Assembly: GCA_902776565.1 (NCBI GenBank)
Contig: CACYQN010000006.1
Coordinates: forward strand, 254,133-318,132
Reading direction: 5' to 3'
Length of the DNA stretch: 64,000 nt
DNA from: an uncultured Bacteroidia bacterium
GTDB lineage: Bacteria; Bacteroidota; Bacteroidia; Bacteroidales; ML635J-15
Positions 43,752-53,042 of this stretch are shown here, piece by piece; positions within the stretch are counted from its first letter, which is position 1; the number at the start of each line of letters is the position of its first letter. The translations under genes and the position numbers were made by a program. Below the pieces are notes generated by a model. That model was given only the letters and a program-made list of their open reading frames with translations. It did no database searches and was not told the origin of the DNA.

Positions 43752-45038
43752 TTAAAAAGGATTTTCAGAATCCTGTTTTTCCTTATCAAAAGTGGAAATA
43801 AGATCAATAAACTTTTTTGCTCTATTTGAAAAAAAATAATTATAAAAATCACTGACCCCAATTCTCAAATAGTAGATTGAATTCTCTCCGTTTATTTTAT
43901 TTGCATTAAATTCTGGTATTTCACTATAAAATGGATTCGATTGTATGGCCTCTATATATTCAACAAGTCGCCCATTTACTTTCTTTTTATCTTTATCAAG
44001 AGCTTCTTCATATGGTTTTACATTTTTATTATATTCTATATCAGGTCCAAAGGTCGGATTGATTACAATAATCTTTTTATTTCCTTTGTTAACTGCTTCA
44101 ATTAAAAGATTATTAATGTAAGGATCAAAAAAACTATAACCGATAACAAAGTAATATTCTTTTCGTTCTAATTCGTTTCGAAAACTATGAATTAAACTAA
44201 AGAATGGATCTATAGAAAATGTTTTTGTACCATGACCAAAAATTATATATGGATTATGCCTAATATCAATCATATCAGATTCATAATCTTCGCATTTATC
44301 CTTTTCCTTAACTTCTCCAGTTGTTAAACGCACCCAATCTAATGAGCCATGAAGTTTGAATAATTTAATTCTTCCAAAACAGTTTTCCGTTTCCCAAAAA
44401 TCCATGCCTCTCCATTCGTTATTTGAGAAACCAGTAAATGGTGTCATGCTATATTTTTGAAAATATGTTTCAATAACCAAGTCGTTATTCAATGAAAAAA
44501 TTTCCATAACATAATCATCATTTGAGTTCTCCTCAAATATGCTTCTTATTGGATCTAAATAAGATAATTTATTGTTATCAAACGTTAACCATCTTGGAAA
44601 CAATACTTGTTTTATGATTCTGTCTAGAGACTCGAATAGAGATTCGTTAAGGTCTGAATTCCTTTCTTTATCTAATATATTTCTATATTCAGACTCTAAC
44701 ATTGACAATTTATCCGCCCAATTACCTGTTATTGGATATGGAAGAAAGTTTTCCCTATTTTTAACACGTCGTATTAATAATGCCAGTTCTTCAATATTTG
44801 GTGTAAAAACAAATTTATTGTTTGTTTCATAACTTCTCCATGAATTGTGGTAATCTAAACAAGATAATAAAAACTTCAAAGCTTCCTTTTGCGGTCTGTT
44901 GAAAACAGAATCGTTATCTTTTGTTATTTCTTGTTTCAAAGCGTCAAGCATACCTTTTGACATATAGCATCCTGTGCCATAGGAGGCGCCTGCGCCAAGT
45001 AAGAACAAACTCTTATCAAATGCTTCTTTTATAGTCAT
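43752..45038 (-). CDS. Stand-alone SIR2-like NAD-hydrolase effector
   Basis: A 428-residue SIR2 family protein. The NAD-binding GAGAS motif is at residues 15-19, the second motif FSLNNDLVIE at 181-190 (N184 and D186 candidates), the catalytic histidine is in KLHGSLDW (H230), and the closing FVIGYSFFDPYINNLL is at 297-312. The long insertion at 60-170 is typical of defence SIR2 proteins rather than deacetylases. No APAZ domain could be recognised. It starts one base after the Argonaute stop codon, so the two are coupled. In similar systems the SIR2 subunit destroys cellular NAD+ once Argonaute senses a foreign nucleic acid. A TTG three codons upstream is an alternative start that would overlap the Argonaute gene. 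Confidence 0.85.
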   Translation of the reverse strand: MTIKEAFDKSLFLLGAGASYGTGCYMSKGMLDALKQEITKDNDSVFNRPQKEALKFLLSCLDYHNSWRSYETNNKFVFTPNIEELALLIRRVKNRENFLPYPITGNWADKLSMLESEYRNILDKERNSDLNESLFESLDRIIKQVLFPRWLTFDNNKLSYLDPIRSIFEENSNDDYVMEIFSLNNDLVIETYFQKYSMTPFTGFSNNEWRGMDFWETENCFGRIKLFKLHGSLDWVRLTTGEVKEKDKCEDYESDMIDIRHNPYIIFGHGTKTFSIDPFFSLIHSFRNELERKEYYFVIGYSFFDPYINNLLIEAVNKGNKKIIVINPTFGPDIEYNKNVKPYEEALDKDKKKVNGRLVEYIEAIQSNPFYSEIPEFNANKINGENSIYYLRIGVSDFYNYFFSNRAKKFIDLISTFDKEKQDSENPF

Positions 45039-45039
45039 A

Positions 45040-47013
45040 CTATACAAACCAAGGTGTGTGTTGTGTTAATTCATTTGATGGAATATTCCCATTAAAATGA
45101 GCGGAAAAATCAGCGATAAGTTTGGAATATATTGTTGTCGCAGGTTGGCTTCTTTGCTTCAATCCTTTCCATATCAACCGGGAAAATTCGTATATTTGAC
45201 TTATCAAATCACTATGAGAAAAACCACCATTATCAGCATGATGTATTTTTATTTTTATAGGCAATTCATCGGATACTTTAGTTAATGGGCGTTCAATGTG
45301 TCTTGTGTTGTTAAATAGTAAATATTCATTTTGTCCTATTTCAACATAAGTTCCACTTACAGGCATTCCCCAATTGTAATCAGCATCAAAGCAAATGTCA
45401 TTTTGGCTTTTTGAGTCATTAATTTCAACTATTGCGTATGAAACATTAATTTTCAATTCATTGTATAATAAGTGTTCTATCGTTTGGGTTTCCTTATTGC
45501 TGTTTGTTTTATAATAATGTATAACTAATCTGTCAATGTCTCCATTTGTTCCTATATAGTTCAATATAGAGTTTCTCAACAAGTCTATCATTTCTTTGAC
45601 TGATGATGATTTGGGATAAGAATAAACATTCTCTAAAAGACCTTCATTTGTAAAAAAAACAGATGACCCAATAAAGCTCTTATCATCTAACCTTGCTTGA
45701 TTAAAACCAATCACCAATTCTGTCTGTGGATGATTCTTTAGTCTCCATGGTATTCCTCCTAGTTTCGCTAATATGCCAATTGCTATATTAGGCAGATGAT
45801 AATTGAATATCGTTGTCTGTCTAATGTGAATTTCATTAACAAATTGAGATGGAATACCTTTTTTCAGCAATGATTCTTTGATATTGTAGTACGAATCTGT
45901 TTTTCCCTCATCAGTATTATTCTTATCAAAATCACCTATTACAATTGCAAAAAGGTTATTGTAATAAGAATCTGTTAAGTTTTCATCCTCGAATTTTTTA
46001 TACTCATCTTCTATGCTTTTATTGTCATAACAAAATCCCTTCATATTAGAAATAACAATCGGAATTCCAACATATCTTTCCAAACCAGGAAAATTTTTGT
46101 ATCCATTTTTTAAATACCCATATAATGAATTGGCATCATTTCTATTCTTATAAAAAAAAATAAATTGCACATCGTATGCCTTGGGACTTGTTTTGAAAAC
46201 ACCGAAATCTCTCATTCCAGTAATAGGATTTATGTCAGTTTTTTCATCTTTAAAAACCATTTTGTTTTCCAATATTCTTACTTTTGATACTTCCCGTAAT
46301 TCCGTATTTCTCAAACCAATAGAAGTAAAGCGTATATTAATATTGTTAATGTCTCTTAAATATTTGGTGTAAAAAACTGATATTAGTTCGTAGTTGTTTT
46401 TGTATTGTAATTTTCTTGGACTATCATATCTAAGATTTTTCTTGATTTCTCGATTTGCGACTAATCTGCAACTCTCTTTTTTGCCATACCTCTTAATTAT
46501 GTTATCATTATCAACATATTTTATATTCTCATAATTAGAATTATATGGTATTTCTTTGTTACTAATAAGTGTATTTTCACTTCCGACACTTATGCTTAAT
46601 TCATTTTTTTTATTGTGAATCTTAATGTCAAAACGATGATATTTGTCCCAATCAGATTCTGATTTCTCTTTAACATATACACATATGTCAGAAACTATCG
46701 GATTATAATCTACTATTACTCCTTTGTTTAAAAACTCGTTTTTTAATATATACCGTATATAGTTGGGAATGAAATATTTTGGTATGGCACAACTGTAACA
46801 GTCTTCAGATTGTGATGCTTCGAACCCAAAATAAATTTTGTCTTCTTCATCTTTTTCGTGACACCACGCATCGAATTTATCGTCTTTGAGTATTATTGTT
46901 AACATCTTTTTTCTTAAGCAAAAATCAAAACTTTGATCTGTTTTAGAAAAAAACAATTTGTCCGAAAAAACTTCTGCCAACTTATATTTTACTCTGTTTA
47001 TAATAAGATTCAT
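45040..47013 (-). CDS. Catalytically inactive prokaryotic Argonaute (PIWI domain)
   Basis: A 657-residue pAgo. The N-terminal 250 residues (N/L1/L2-like, possibly APAZ-related; no clear PAZ) end with INPITGMRDFG, the usual L2-MID junction. A MID domain (about 280-400) and a PIWI domain (about 405-657) follow, with NIAIGILAKLGGIPWRL, ELVIGFNQARLD, RLVIHYYKT, GTYVEIGQNEYLLFNNT and the terminal SQPATTIYSKLIADFSAHF. The first catalytic aspartate of the DEDX tetrad is replaced (IGFN rather than IGFD), and HYYK lacks the second, so slicing is lost. It probably uses a short guide to recognise a target and triggers the SIR2 partner. ATG at 47013 is preferred to TTG at 47031, which lies too near the -7 box. 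Confidence 0.85.
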   Translation of the reverse strand: MNLIINRVKYKLAEVFSDKLFFSKTDQSFDFCLRKKMLTIILKDDKFDAWCHEKDEEDKIYFGFEASQSEDCYSCAIPKYFIPNYIRYILKNEFLNKGVIVDYNPIVSDICVYVKEKSESDWDKYHRFDIKIHNKKNELSISVGSENTLISNKEIPYNSNYENIKYVDNDNIIKRYGKKESCRLVANREIKKNLRYDSPRKLQYKNNYELISVFYTKYLRDINNINIRFTSIGLRNTELREVSKVRILENKMVFKDEKTDINPITGMRDFGVFKTSPKAYDVQFIFFYKNRNDANSLYGYLKNGYKNFPGLERYVGIPIVISNMKGFCYDNKSIEDEYKKFEDENLTDSYYNNLFAIVIGDFDKNNTDEGKTDSYYNIKESLLKKGIPSQFVNEIHIRQTTIFNYHLPNIAIGILAKLGGIPWRLKNHPQTELVIGFNQARLDDKSFIGSSVFFTNEGLLENVYSYPKSSSVKEMIDLLRNSILNYIGTNGDIDRLVIHYYKTNSNKETQTIEHLLYNELKINVSYAIVEINDSKSQNDICFDADYNWGMPVSGTYVEIGQNEYLLFNNTRHIERPLTKVSDELPIKIKIHHADNGGFSHSDLISQIYEFSRLIWKGLKQRSQPATTIYSKLIADFSAHFNGNIPSNELTQHTPWFV

Positions 47014-47043
47014 AATATTTTTATTTTCCAATTTTTGTAAACA

Positions 47044-47051
47044 GCAAAGAT
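47044..47051 (-). promoter_or_regulatory. -7 box of the Argonaute-SIR2 operon
   Basis: TATCTTTG on the minus strand, about 24 nt of leader before ATG at 47013. No good TTTG was seen at -33. This suggests that the Argonaute-SIR2 pair has its own promoter separate from the upstream restriction operon. Confidence 0.5.
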
Positions 47052-47074
47052 AGTAATTCTTTTAATTTCTCGTT

Positions 47075-47224
47075 TTATTGTTTCTTGCTCACATTATGCT
47101 TTTTTACGTGATACGTCATTTCTTGATAATGTAAAATTTCAATTTTTGATGGTATGACTACTAGATAATTCAAAATCCATTTTTTATCTCCTCTTGGCAT
47201 TTTAACACCGCTGCTTCTATCCAT
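47075..47224 (-). CDS. Possible small basic protein between LlaJI-like and Argonaute genes
   Basis: A 49-residue frame beginning MDRSSGVKMPRGDKKWILNY and ending KKHNVSKKQ. It is rich in lysine and histidine and lies in the otherwise unexplained 290-bp gap between the nuclease and Argonaute genes. An inner ATG follows AGAGGAGA. No family was recognised; it may be a chance frame or a small regulator. Confidence 0.25.
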   Translation of the reverse strand: MDRSSGVKMPRGDKKWILNYLVVIPSKIEILHYQEMTYHVKKHNVSKKQ

Positions 47225-47324
47225 CACATAATCAAAGAGGCGTGTAGTATAGCATAGATGCACATAGTGTCATTTATAACGGGCAGAGTATTAGCTAACA
47301 CATTAAGCCATAACACTTTCTCCC

Positions 47325-49736
47325 TTATATATTAACATAGAACGGAGCTCCTTTTACAAGGTCGGGAGCATATTCTTTCTTTAATGATTCTATATCAAAA
47401 TATGGATTATTTGTTGATTCACCTGCAATCACATACAATAAGTATTCATTATCAGGTTGCAAGTCTGGATAATTCTTGTTTTTCATCAACTCATTATTGG
47501 CTATAATGTGGTTGGAAGAATCAAGGTCAAATAATTGGTACTCCTTGGGATTGTCGTAATTGTATAACAGTAGTTTGGAAGCAGACACAACCATTCCTGA
47601 TTGAGATACCGCACCTTCTCTATTACCTAGTCGGACATTGTAAAGATTATTTTGCAATATCCATTCCAAGTGTTCTTGACTTTTATAACATCCCACAAGC
47701 ATTGTCCTATCATAGCCGTAATGTGGAATTGGTTCAGCAACAAGTGGCAAACTATCTTCTTCGTCATCGTATATATATTTATATTCGTTAGGAGGAATGA
47801 TTGTTTTGTAAGTCTCTTTTGTTTTTCTTTCCTGTAATGACCATGGCAATAGAACATATTTTCTTTCATGATATTTTGTAGTTTTAGGCTTTATGGTCAT
47901 AAGTTTAGATTCTTCAGGGGTTTGTGGAAATTTATTGCTGTCAATATTTTCAAATGTAACGAAATCATCGACTGCAAGTTCTCCATTCTCGCCTATTTTT
48001 TTCCATGCGAGTAAAACTACATCATCGCTAATACTAAATATCTTACCTTTAAGATAGAAGATGTTCTCTTCAATAAAGTCGCTTTTATTTTCGTTTTTTA
48101 AATCTATCTTATAAAATGCATATTCTTTTTCAAGATAAATCAAGATCTGATTTTTAAAGTATTTTTTGGCATTTTCCCTAAATGCTAATTTGGTTTTTTC
48201 TTTTTGTCTTGCATAAAGAGAAAGAACAAATAAGAAATTAATGTTATATCGTTGCAATATCAAAGTATCTCTATCAAATAGTCTATTCCTAAAATGCATA
48301 TTAGGTTCAAAGACATTTTTTGATAGTGTTAAATTATCATCAGTAAAATTGAAAGGTTCTCCTTTGTCTCTGCATACAACACCGCTGATAAAAAAGTTCG
48401 GTGTAATGTTGTAGCCTTCCGTGTCTTCATCTCGGTAGTCAAAATATTGCTCTTCATTTTCTGTTGTGGGGTCGAATCCTTTAAAAACATCAATATTGCG
48501 CTGAATAATATTCTTTGCGTATGTATATTGCTTTTTTATGGATTTATTTTCTAGTTTGCTATCTTCTGGGTAGTATTTTGAATCACCCACATAGTATATT
48601 TCGGTGTCATATACAAGAGAGTTATCCCTATATATATGGTCTATTTGTTTACCATCATAATGCTTCTTTAATTCCTTCGGATATGTTGTTGGTTCGTCAC
48701 TAATTAGATAATCAATCATATCTTCAAACACAACTTGGAAAGAATTAACCAATAGATAGTCATTTTTTGTTTCGTTTGATGATAAATCTTCAGAGAGTTT
48801 AAAATATGAATATAGCAGATTCCAAAGTTCAATTGTTTTGTCCGAAAAGTATTTGTATTTTAGATTAAGCATATTCCTTGCCCCGTTTCTCTTGAACCGA
48901 GCAAATTCGTTGCGTGTCATTAAGTTGAAATCGGTATTGACATAAACGGGGAAGTCATATTTGTACTTAATTTCCTGAAGGGCAGAAAACAATATTACTA
49001 ATAATTCCTCATCATAATTTATCGTTTTCTTCTTTGTTATAGGCTCAACATATATAGGTTTGCCATGATTTATAATTGGCAGAGTTTTGTTAATTGTCTT
49101 TTTCCAATTAACTTTATTGAATCCGGAATGTGCTTGCTTGTACACAAATGTAAAGAATGATTTATTGTCATTAGCAAATTGACATAAAGACAATAAATAG
49201 TCGAGCAAAGTTGCAGGTTTCTTACTTTTGCCATTTGAATATAAGTTTCTGCTCATTGATGATATACAAGCATTGCTTTGAGGCATTCTATCGTGATACC
49301 TATGAATAGTTCTATATATCCATATTGTAAGTTGCTGAATGAAATCCTTGTATTTGTTGAATTTGGAAATGAACGATACGTCATCAAAATTATCGGCGAT
49401 ATTTATTAGTTTTTCTGGCTCAAATTCTCCAAAGGCTAAGTATTTTCCAGATGTTTCTTCATTATTGTCTATATCACTGTCTCCGGAATCATTAAAAATA
49501 TCTTGTTCTGAAATATATGAGCCACCTTCTTCTTTCTTGTATATAAACACTTTGGGCAATATATATACTATGTCTGGCTTTTCTATTAATTTACAATAAA
49601 AATAGCCAACATATTTTACGGCAGTCCATTTAACACCATTCTTTGAACCTTTCTTTATGCCATCTAAATTTAAGCCTTTAATGTATTTATCTATTAAATC
49701 AGATGGATATTTATGTCCTTCAAACAGTAATATCAT
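47325..49736 (-). CDS. LlaJI-like restriction endonuclease subunit (R2, McrC-like)
   Basis: An 803-residue protein, last in a four-gene restriction-modification operon. The N-terminal part is variable with an acidic segment (NDSGDSDIDNNEE, about 80-93). The PD-(D/E)XK core lies around residues 345-405: FEDMIDYLI, QIDHIYRD and YYVGDSKYYPEDS, with the metal-binding D-x-K in GDSK. This fits the LlaJI family nuclease, which in the original LlaJI system acts with a McrB-like GTPase to cut unmethylated DNA. The C-terminal 200 residues (LLPWSLQERKT, GYDRTMLVGCYKSQ, PDNEYLLYVIAGE) have no recognised function. Its order next to the McrB-like gene and two m5C methyltransferases supports the assignment. 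Confidence 0.82.
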   Translation of the reverse strand: MILLFEGHKYPSDLIDKYIKGLNLDGIKKGSKNGVKWTAVKYVGYFYCKLIEKPDIVYILPKVFIYKKEEGGSYISEQDIFNDSGDSDIDNNEETSGKYLAFGEFEPEKLINIADNFDDVSFISKFNKYKDFIQQLTIWIYRTIHRYHDRMPQSNACISSMSRNLYSNGKSKKPATLLDYLLSLCQFANDNKSFFTFVYKQAHSGFNKVNWKKTINKTLPIINHGKPIYVEPITKKKTINYDEELLVILFSALQEIKYKYDFPVYVNTDFNLMTRNEFARFKRNGARNMLNLKYKYFSDKTIELWNLLYSYFKLSEDLSSNETKNDYLLVNSFQVVFEDMIDYLISDEPTTYPKELKKHYDGKQIDHIYRDNSLVYDTEIYYVGDSKYYPEDSKLENKSIKKQYTYAKNIIQRNIDVFKGFDPTTENEEQYFDYRDEDTEGYNITPNFFISGVVCRDKGEPFNFTDDNLTLSKNVFEPNMHFRNRLFDRDTLILQRYNINFLFVLSLYARQKEKTKLAFRENAKKYFKNQILIYLEKEYAFYKIDLKNENKSDFIEENIFYLKGKIFSISDDVVLLAWKKIGENGELAVDDFVTFENIDSNKFPQTPEESKLMTIKPKTTKYHERKYVLLPWSLQERKTKETYKTIIPPNEYKYIYDDEEDSLPLVAEPIPHYGYDRTMLVGCYKSQEHLEWILQNNLYNVRLGNREGAVSQSGMVVSASKLLLYNYDNPKEYQLFDLDSSNHIIANNELMKNKNYPDLQPDNEYLLYVIAGESTNNPYFDIESLKKEYAPDLVKGAPFYVNI

Positions 49737-49754
49737 AAATAATCGGATAAAATA

Positions 49755-51782
49755 TTAAACCTCAGTTTCTGCTGTATGAACTTCTGGAGTTTCTCTTGTA
49801 TCGGTAACTCCGGTGCTTTCATCGGTAATCTCAGTTTCGTCTTTGCTGTCAACAGTAGTTGGTTTCATTTTGTCGTCAGGAGATATTTCCAGACTCTTTA
49901 GAAAGTCTAGAACTTTGTTAATATTGATACCGTTTTCATCTAATTTTTCTTTTTCAGAATCTTGAGTAGTAAAGAAATCTTCAAAATACTCTATTATGTT
50001 TTTGAATATTTGGTCATCATCATCTGCATCTTTAAAAATATCATTCCAGAGATAAAATAGAACCTTGTTAACGAATGTCTTGCTGCTAATAATATTATCT
50101 TTGTCTGCCATTACAAATCGATTGCCCAATTGCTTGTCTGCACTGCTATTCGCCTTTTTTATCCTTTTGTTTATTTCTAGAATGATTTCATCCCATTTGT
50201 AATATTCTTTTTTGATTCTCACATGGAACTTTGCTGCATCATCGTAGTTGATAGGAACATATACCCATTCCCACCTACGCTTGAATGCACTGTCCATTGG
50301 GTACAAACTTTGGTCGCTGGTATTCATTGTTGCTAATATGAATAAATTTGGAGGAAGTTTAAGAAGCTTTCCTGATTTTATCTCGTCAGAAATGTCTTCT
50401 TCCTCTTTATTGAATACAGCATTTACTGTTATGTTTTCTTCACTAAACTTTTCACTAATGAATTTTTCTAGGTTGGAATCTGGTTTTATTTCATAGTCTG
50501 AATAGCAGTCGATATTTCTATCCAATAATTGGAACAAATCTCCAAATATTTGTGCGCAATTACCTCGATTTATTTCATCAATAACTAAAAACACAGGATT
50601 GCCATTGTCTCTTTGCTTCCAAGCTTCAACATAAGCCTTTGCAAATACTTGTTCTGAAAATTTATAAGTTATTTCATCTTCGCCAGATGGTAAAGTTTCA
50701 ACTATTGGCTTGTAACTGCCAACAAAAGAAGCATAATCTGTATCGGGATGGAATGTTGTTCTAAATGTATTCTCTTTGGTAATCGGATATTTTTCTCCTA
50801 TTGTAAATGATTTTCCTGTCCCAGGTGCACCATAGAATATGACTTGGTTGCATCCAAGGTTAAGCGCTTTAAGATTATTATCCGCTTCAATCAATTCCTC
50901 GATAATTTTTTGAGCATCGGTTATCTCTTTACCCATAGTTGCATCCATTGCACTTACTTCCTTCTCCATCGCGCTTTTTGCACTATTTTTTTTTGCATCA
51001 TCTATGCAATCAACCTCAGCAATGATGTCATCTATTTTTATCTTGGCATTGCAAATTTGATAGCGATATTTATATACAAATGTTGTTGATACACTGTTTA
51101 TTGCATCGGCGTCTTTTGTTGAAGAATTTATTTCTTCGTTTAACATCTTGCCTAATTCTTGTGCCGTATATGGCTTAATAAATTCTGGTCTCATATATAT
51201 GTATATTTTTTTTGTTAATGTATCCTCAAATTTTATTAAGTTTATTCGGGTATATGGTGGGGTAATTCCAGATTGTGTTTTACTGGCAAGTAATATTTTT
51301 AAAAGTGAATAATATTTGTCTCTACTATTATAATCCCAAGGCATTAAGTAGTATGCAATATTATTGGCTTTAATGGGATCAATACGGATATTGATATAGA
51401 ATTTAAGTTGGTTTTTGTCAGCAAGATTATTGACTTCAATTCTTTTCTTATCATACATAGAAGGCATAAAATTTTTATTGCAATAATCTTGAGTGGGGTG
51501 TTTGTATTCGTACCTTGCAGATTCCAAATATGAAATCATATCTTTTTTTAAAAATAAGAAAAATTCTGGAATGAGACTTAAAGAGTGATTACAAAGAAAA
51601 TTATAGCCATCTGTTGTAATGCCAAATTGTTTTTCACCTCCTACTTGTCTATTTGTGTTTGGATTAATAGGTTTGTCTTGGTATTTTGTGAGTATACTCA
51701 TGCCGTTTGGGCATAGTTTTAAATCATCCCATAGACCACTACTTTTGTGATTAAAAGCATTATTCCCAATAAGTTTAAGCAT
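49755..51782 (-). CDS. McrB-like AAA+ NTPase (LlaJI R1)
   Basis: A 675-residue protein with an N-terminal region of about 290 residues of unknown fold (likely DNA recognition), then a McrB/MoxR-type AAA+ domain: Walker A GAPGTGKS at 318-325, TFHPDTDYASFVGSYKP, Walker B VFLVIDEINRGN at about 408-419, and ATMNTSDQSLYPMDSAFKRRWEW, the McrB sensor region. GTP rather than ATP use is typical of McrB and expected, but not shown here. The C-terminal tail is acidic and threonine/serine-rich. It forms the motor of the restriction complex with the downstream nuclease and lies 6 bp after the second methyltransferase gene. Confidence 0.85.
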   Translation of the reverse strand: MLKLIGNNAFNHKSSGLWDDLKLCPNGMSILTKYQDKPINPNTNRQVGGEKQFGITTDGYNFLCNHSLSLIPEFFLFLKKDMISYLESARYEYKHPTQDYCNKNFMPSMYDKKRIEVNNLADKNQLKFYINIRIDPIKANNIAYYLMPWDYNSRDKYYSLLKILLASKTQSGITPPYTRINLIKFEDTLTKKIYIYMRPEFIKPYTAQELGKMLNEEINSSTKDADAINSVSTTFVYKYRYQICNAKIKIDDIIAEVDCIDDAKKNSAKSAMEKEVSAMDATMGKEITDAQKIIEELIEADNNLKALNLGCNQVIFYGAPGTGKSFTIGEKYPITKENTFRTTFHPDTDYASFVGSYKPIVETLPSGEDEITYKFSEQVFAKAYVEAWKQRDNGNPVFLVIDEINRGNCAQIFGDLFQLLDRNIDCYSDYEIKPDSNLEKFISEKFSEENITVNAVFNKEEEDISDEIKSGKLLKLPPNLFILATMNTSDQSLYPMDSAFKRRWEWVYVPINYDDAAKFHVRIKKEYYKWDEIILEINKRIKKANSSADKQLGNRFVMADKDNIISSKTFVNKVLFYLWNDIFKDADDDDQIFKNIIEYFEDFFTTQDSEKEKLDENGININKVLDFLKSLEISPDDKMKPTTVDSKDETEITDESTGVTDTRETPEVHTAETEV

Positions 51783-51788
51783 AATTAA

Positions 51789-53042
51789 TTATATTATAAA
51801 TACATTTGTTTTCACTATTTGTTTAACAACAGCCATCATCACATCAACAACGATTGAATTTCCAGCTTGCCTTAATGTTTGCATAGATGATACTGCTATT
51901 TGAAAATCATCTGGATAACCCATTAGTCGTAATGCCTCCCTATCTGATAGTTGCCGTAGTACTAATGGTTCTTGTTGTACTGTAATGTAGTTGTCTACAC
52001 CTGCTCTATGATGTTGCGTCATCATTTTCATTAATGTTCTTGCAATTGGCAAGTCGGTTTCTTTAGATGTTTTATAATTCGCAGTGCCACCAGCCAATAC
52101 ATATTTTTGAACAGCAGGGGTTAATGTGAACTTTGAATCAGGATGACCAGGAAAATGTTCTACAATTAAATCACCTGTGTTATGATTGTAATTAAAATGT
52201 CCGTATGCGCAATTGTCTTCAAGGAAGTCTTGCATAGTATATTGTAATTTGACAGGCTTAGGGTATTTAAAATCTTTACATTTAATATCATCCCTAATAC
52301 CCACGACAAATAATCTCCTTCTGCTTTGTGGTATTCCATAATCAGAGGCATTGAGAACTTTGGGTTCTGCAATTTTGTAATTTAAGTCATTTTCAAACAC
52401 ATCTCGCATTACTTGCCAAGTGTGACCATTTTCGTGCGTAGTTAATCCTCTGACATTTTCATATATAAATACTTTGGGTTGAGTTTCTTTAACGATTCGA
52501 GCAAATTCGTAGAATAATGTACCTCTAGTGTCATTAAGTCCATATTTAGCACCAACTGCTGAAAATGCTTGGCAAGGACTACCGCCTACTAAGAGATCTA
52601 TATTTTCATTAGCATAATCAGTTCCGTCAAGGAATCTAATATCCAAATGAAAATCATTTTCATTAATATGATTGCCATAGTTAGCCAAATATGTTTTCTT
52701 AACGAAATTAGTTTGCCTGCTATGATTCTTATATAGCTGGTCTACATATTGCTTTTTTGCTAGCTTGTCTGGTAATGTTTGAATATATGCTCTTGTCTTT
52801 TCTGCTAATTCATTTTCTGTTTTACCTAAAAATTCAAGGCGAGTAATGTCATCTTGATTTTTCAGTTGCTTTTTACTCCTTAATTTTTTTAGTTTTGTAT
52901 ATTCTTCAAGTTCATTGTTTTCTAATAGATTAAGCTCTACATCTCCATTGTCACACGCAAAGACTATTTCATAGTCAATACACATGCGTCTAAGAGCTTG
53001 TTCTATTGCACCAATGCCAGAAAAAACAGTCGCTAATTTCAT
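51789..53042 (-). CDS. DNA (cytosine-5) methyltransferase, second of the LlaJI-like pair
   Basis: A 417-residue C5 methyltransferase. Motif I is ATVFSGIGAIEQA at residues 4-16, motif IV is GSPCQAF with nucleophile C157, motif VI is ENV at 195-197, motif VIII is SDYGIPQSRRRLFVVGI, and motifs IX-X are DREALRLMGYP and QAGNSIVVDVM. An insertion of about 100 residues between motifs I and IV sets this subfamily apart. The target recognition domain lies at about 275-360. It overlaps the first methyltransferase gene by 4 bp (ATGA). Asymmetric recognition sites need one methyltransferase per strand, which explains the pair. Confidence 0.93.
   Translation of the reverse strand: MKLATVFSGIGAIEQALRRMCIDYEIVFACDNGDVELNLLENNELEEYTKLKKLRSKKQLKNQDDITRLEFLGKTENELAEKTRAYIQTLPDKLAKKQYVDQLYKNHSRQTNFVKKTYLANYGNHINENDFHLDIRFLDGTDYANENIDLLVGGSPCQAFSAVGAKYGLNDTRGTLFYEFARIVKETQPKVFIYENVRGLTTHENGHTWQVMRDVFENDLNYKIAEPKVLNASDYGIPQSRRRLFVVGIRDDIKCKDFKYPKPVKLQYTMQDFLEDNCAYGHFNYNHNTGDLIVEHFPGHPDSKFTLTPAVQKYVLAGGTANYKTSKETDLPIARTLMKMMTQHHRAGVDNYITVQQEPLVLRQLSDREALRLMGYPDDFQIAVSSMQTLRQAGNSIVVDVMMAVVKQIVKTNVFII

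Noticed and set aside
45040..47013. Active slicer Argonaute
   Set aside because: The first catalytic aspartate is asparagine (IGFN) and the HYYK segment lacks the second.
47325..51782. Type IV McrBC system that cuts methylated DNA
   Set aside because: The adjacent pair of m5C methyltransferases in the same operon and the LlaJI-like nuclease fit a LlaJI restriction-modification system better.
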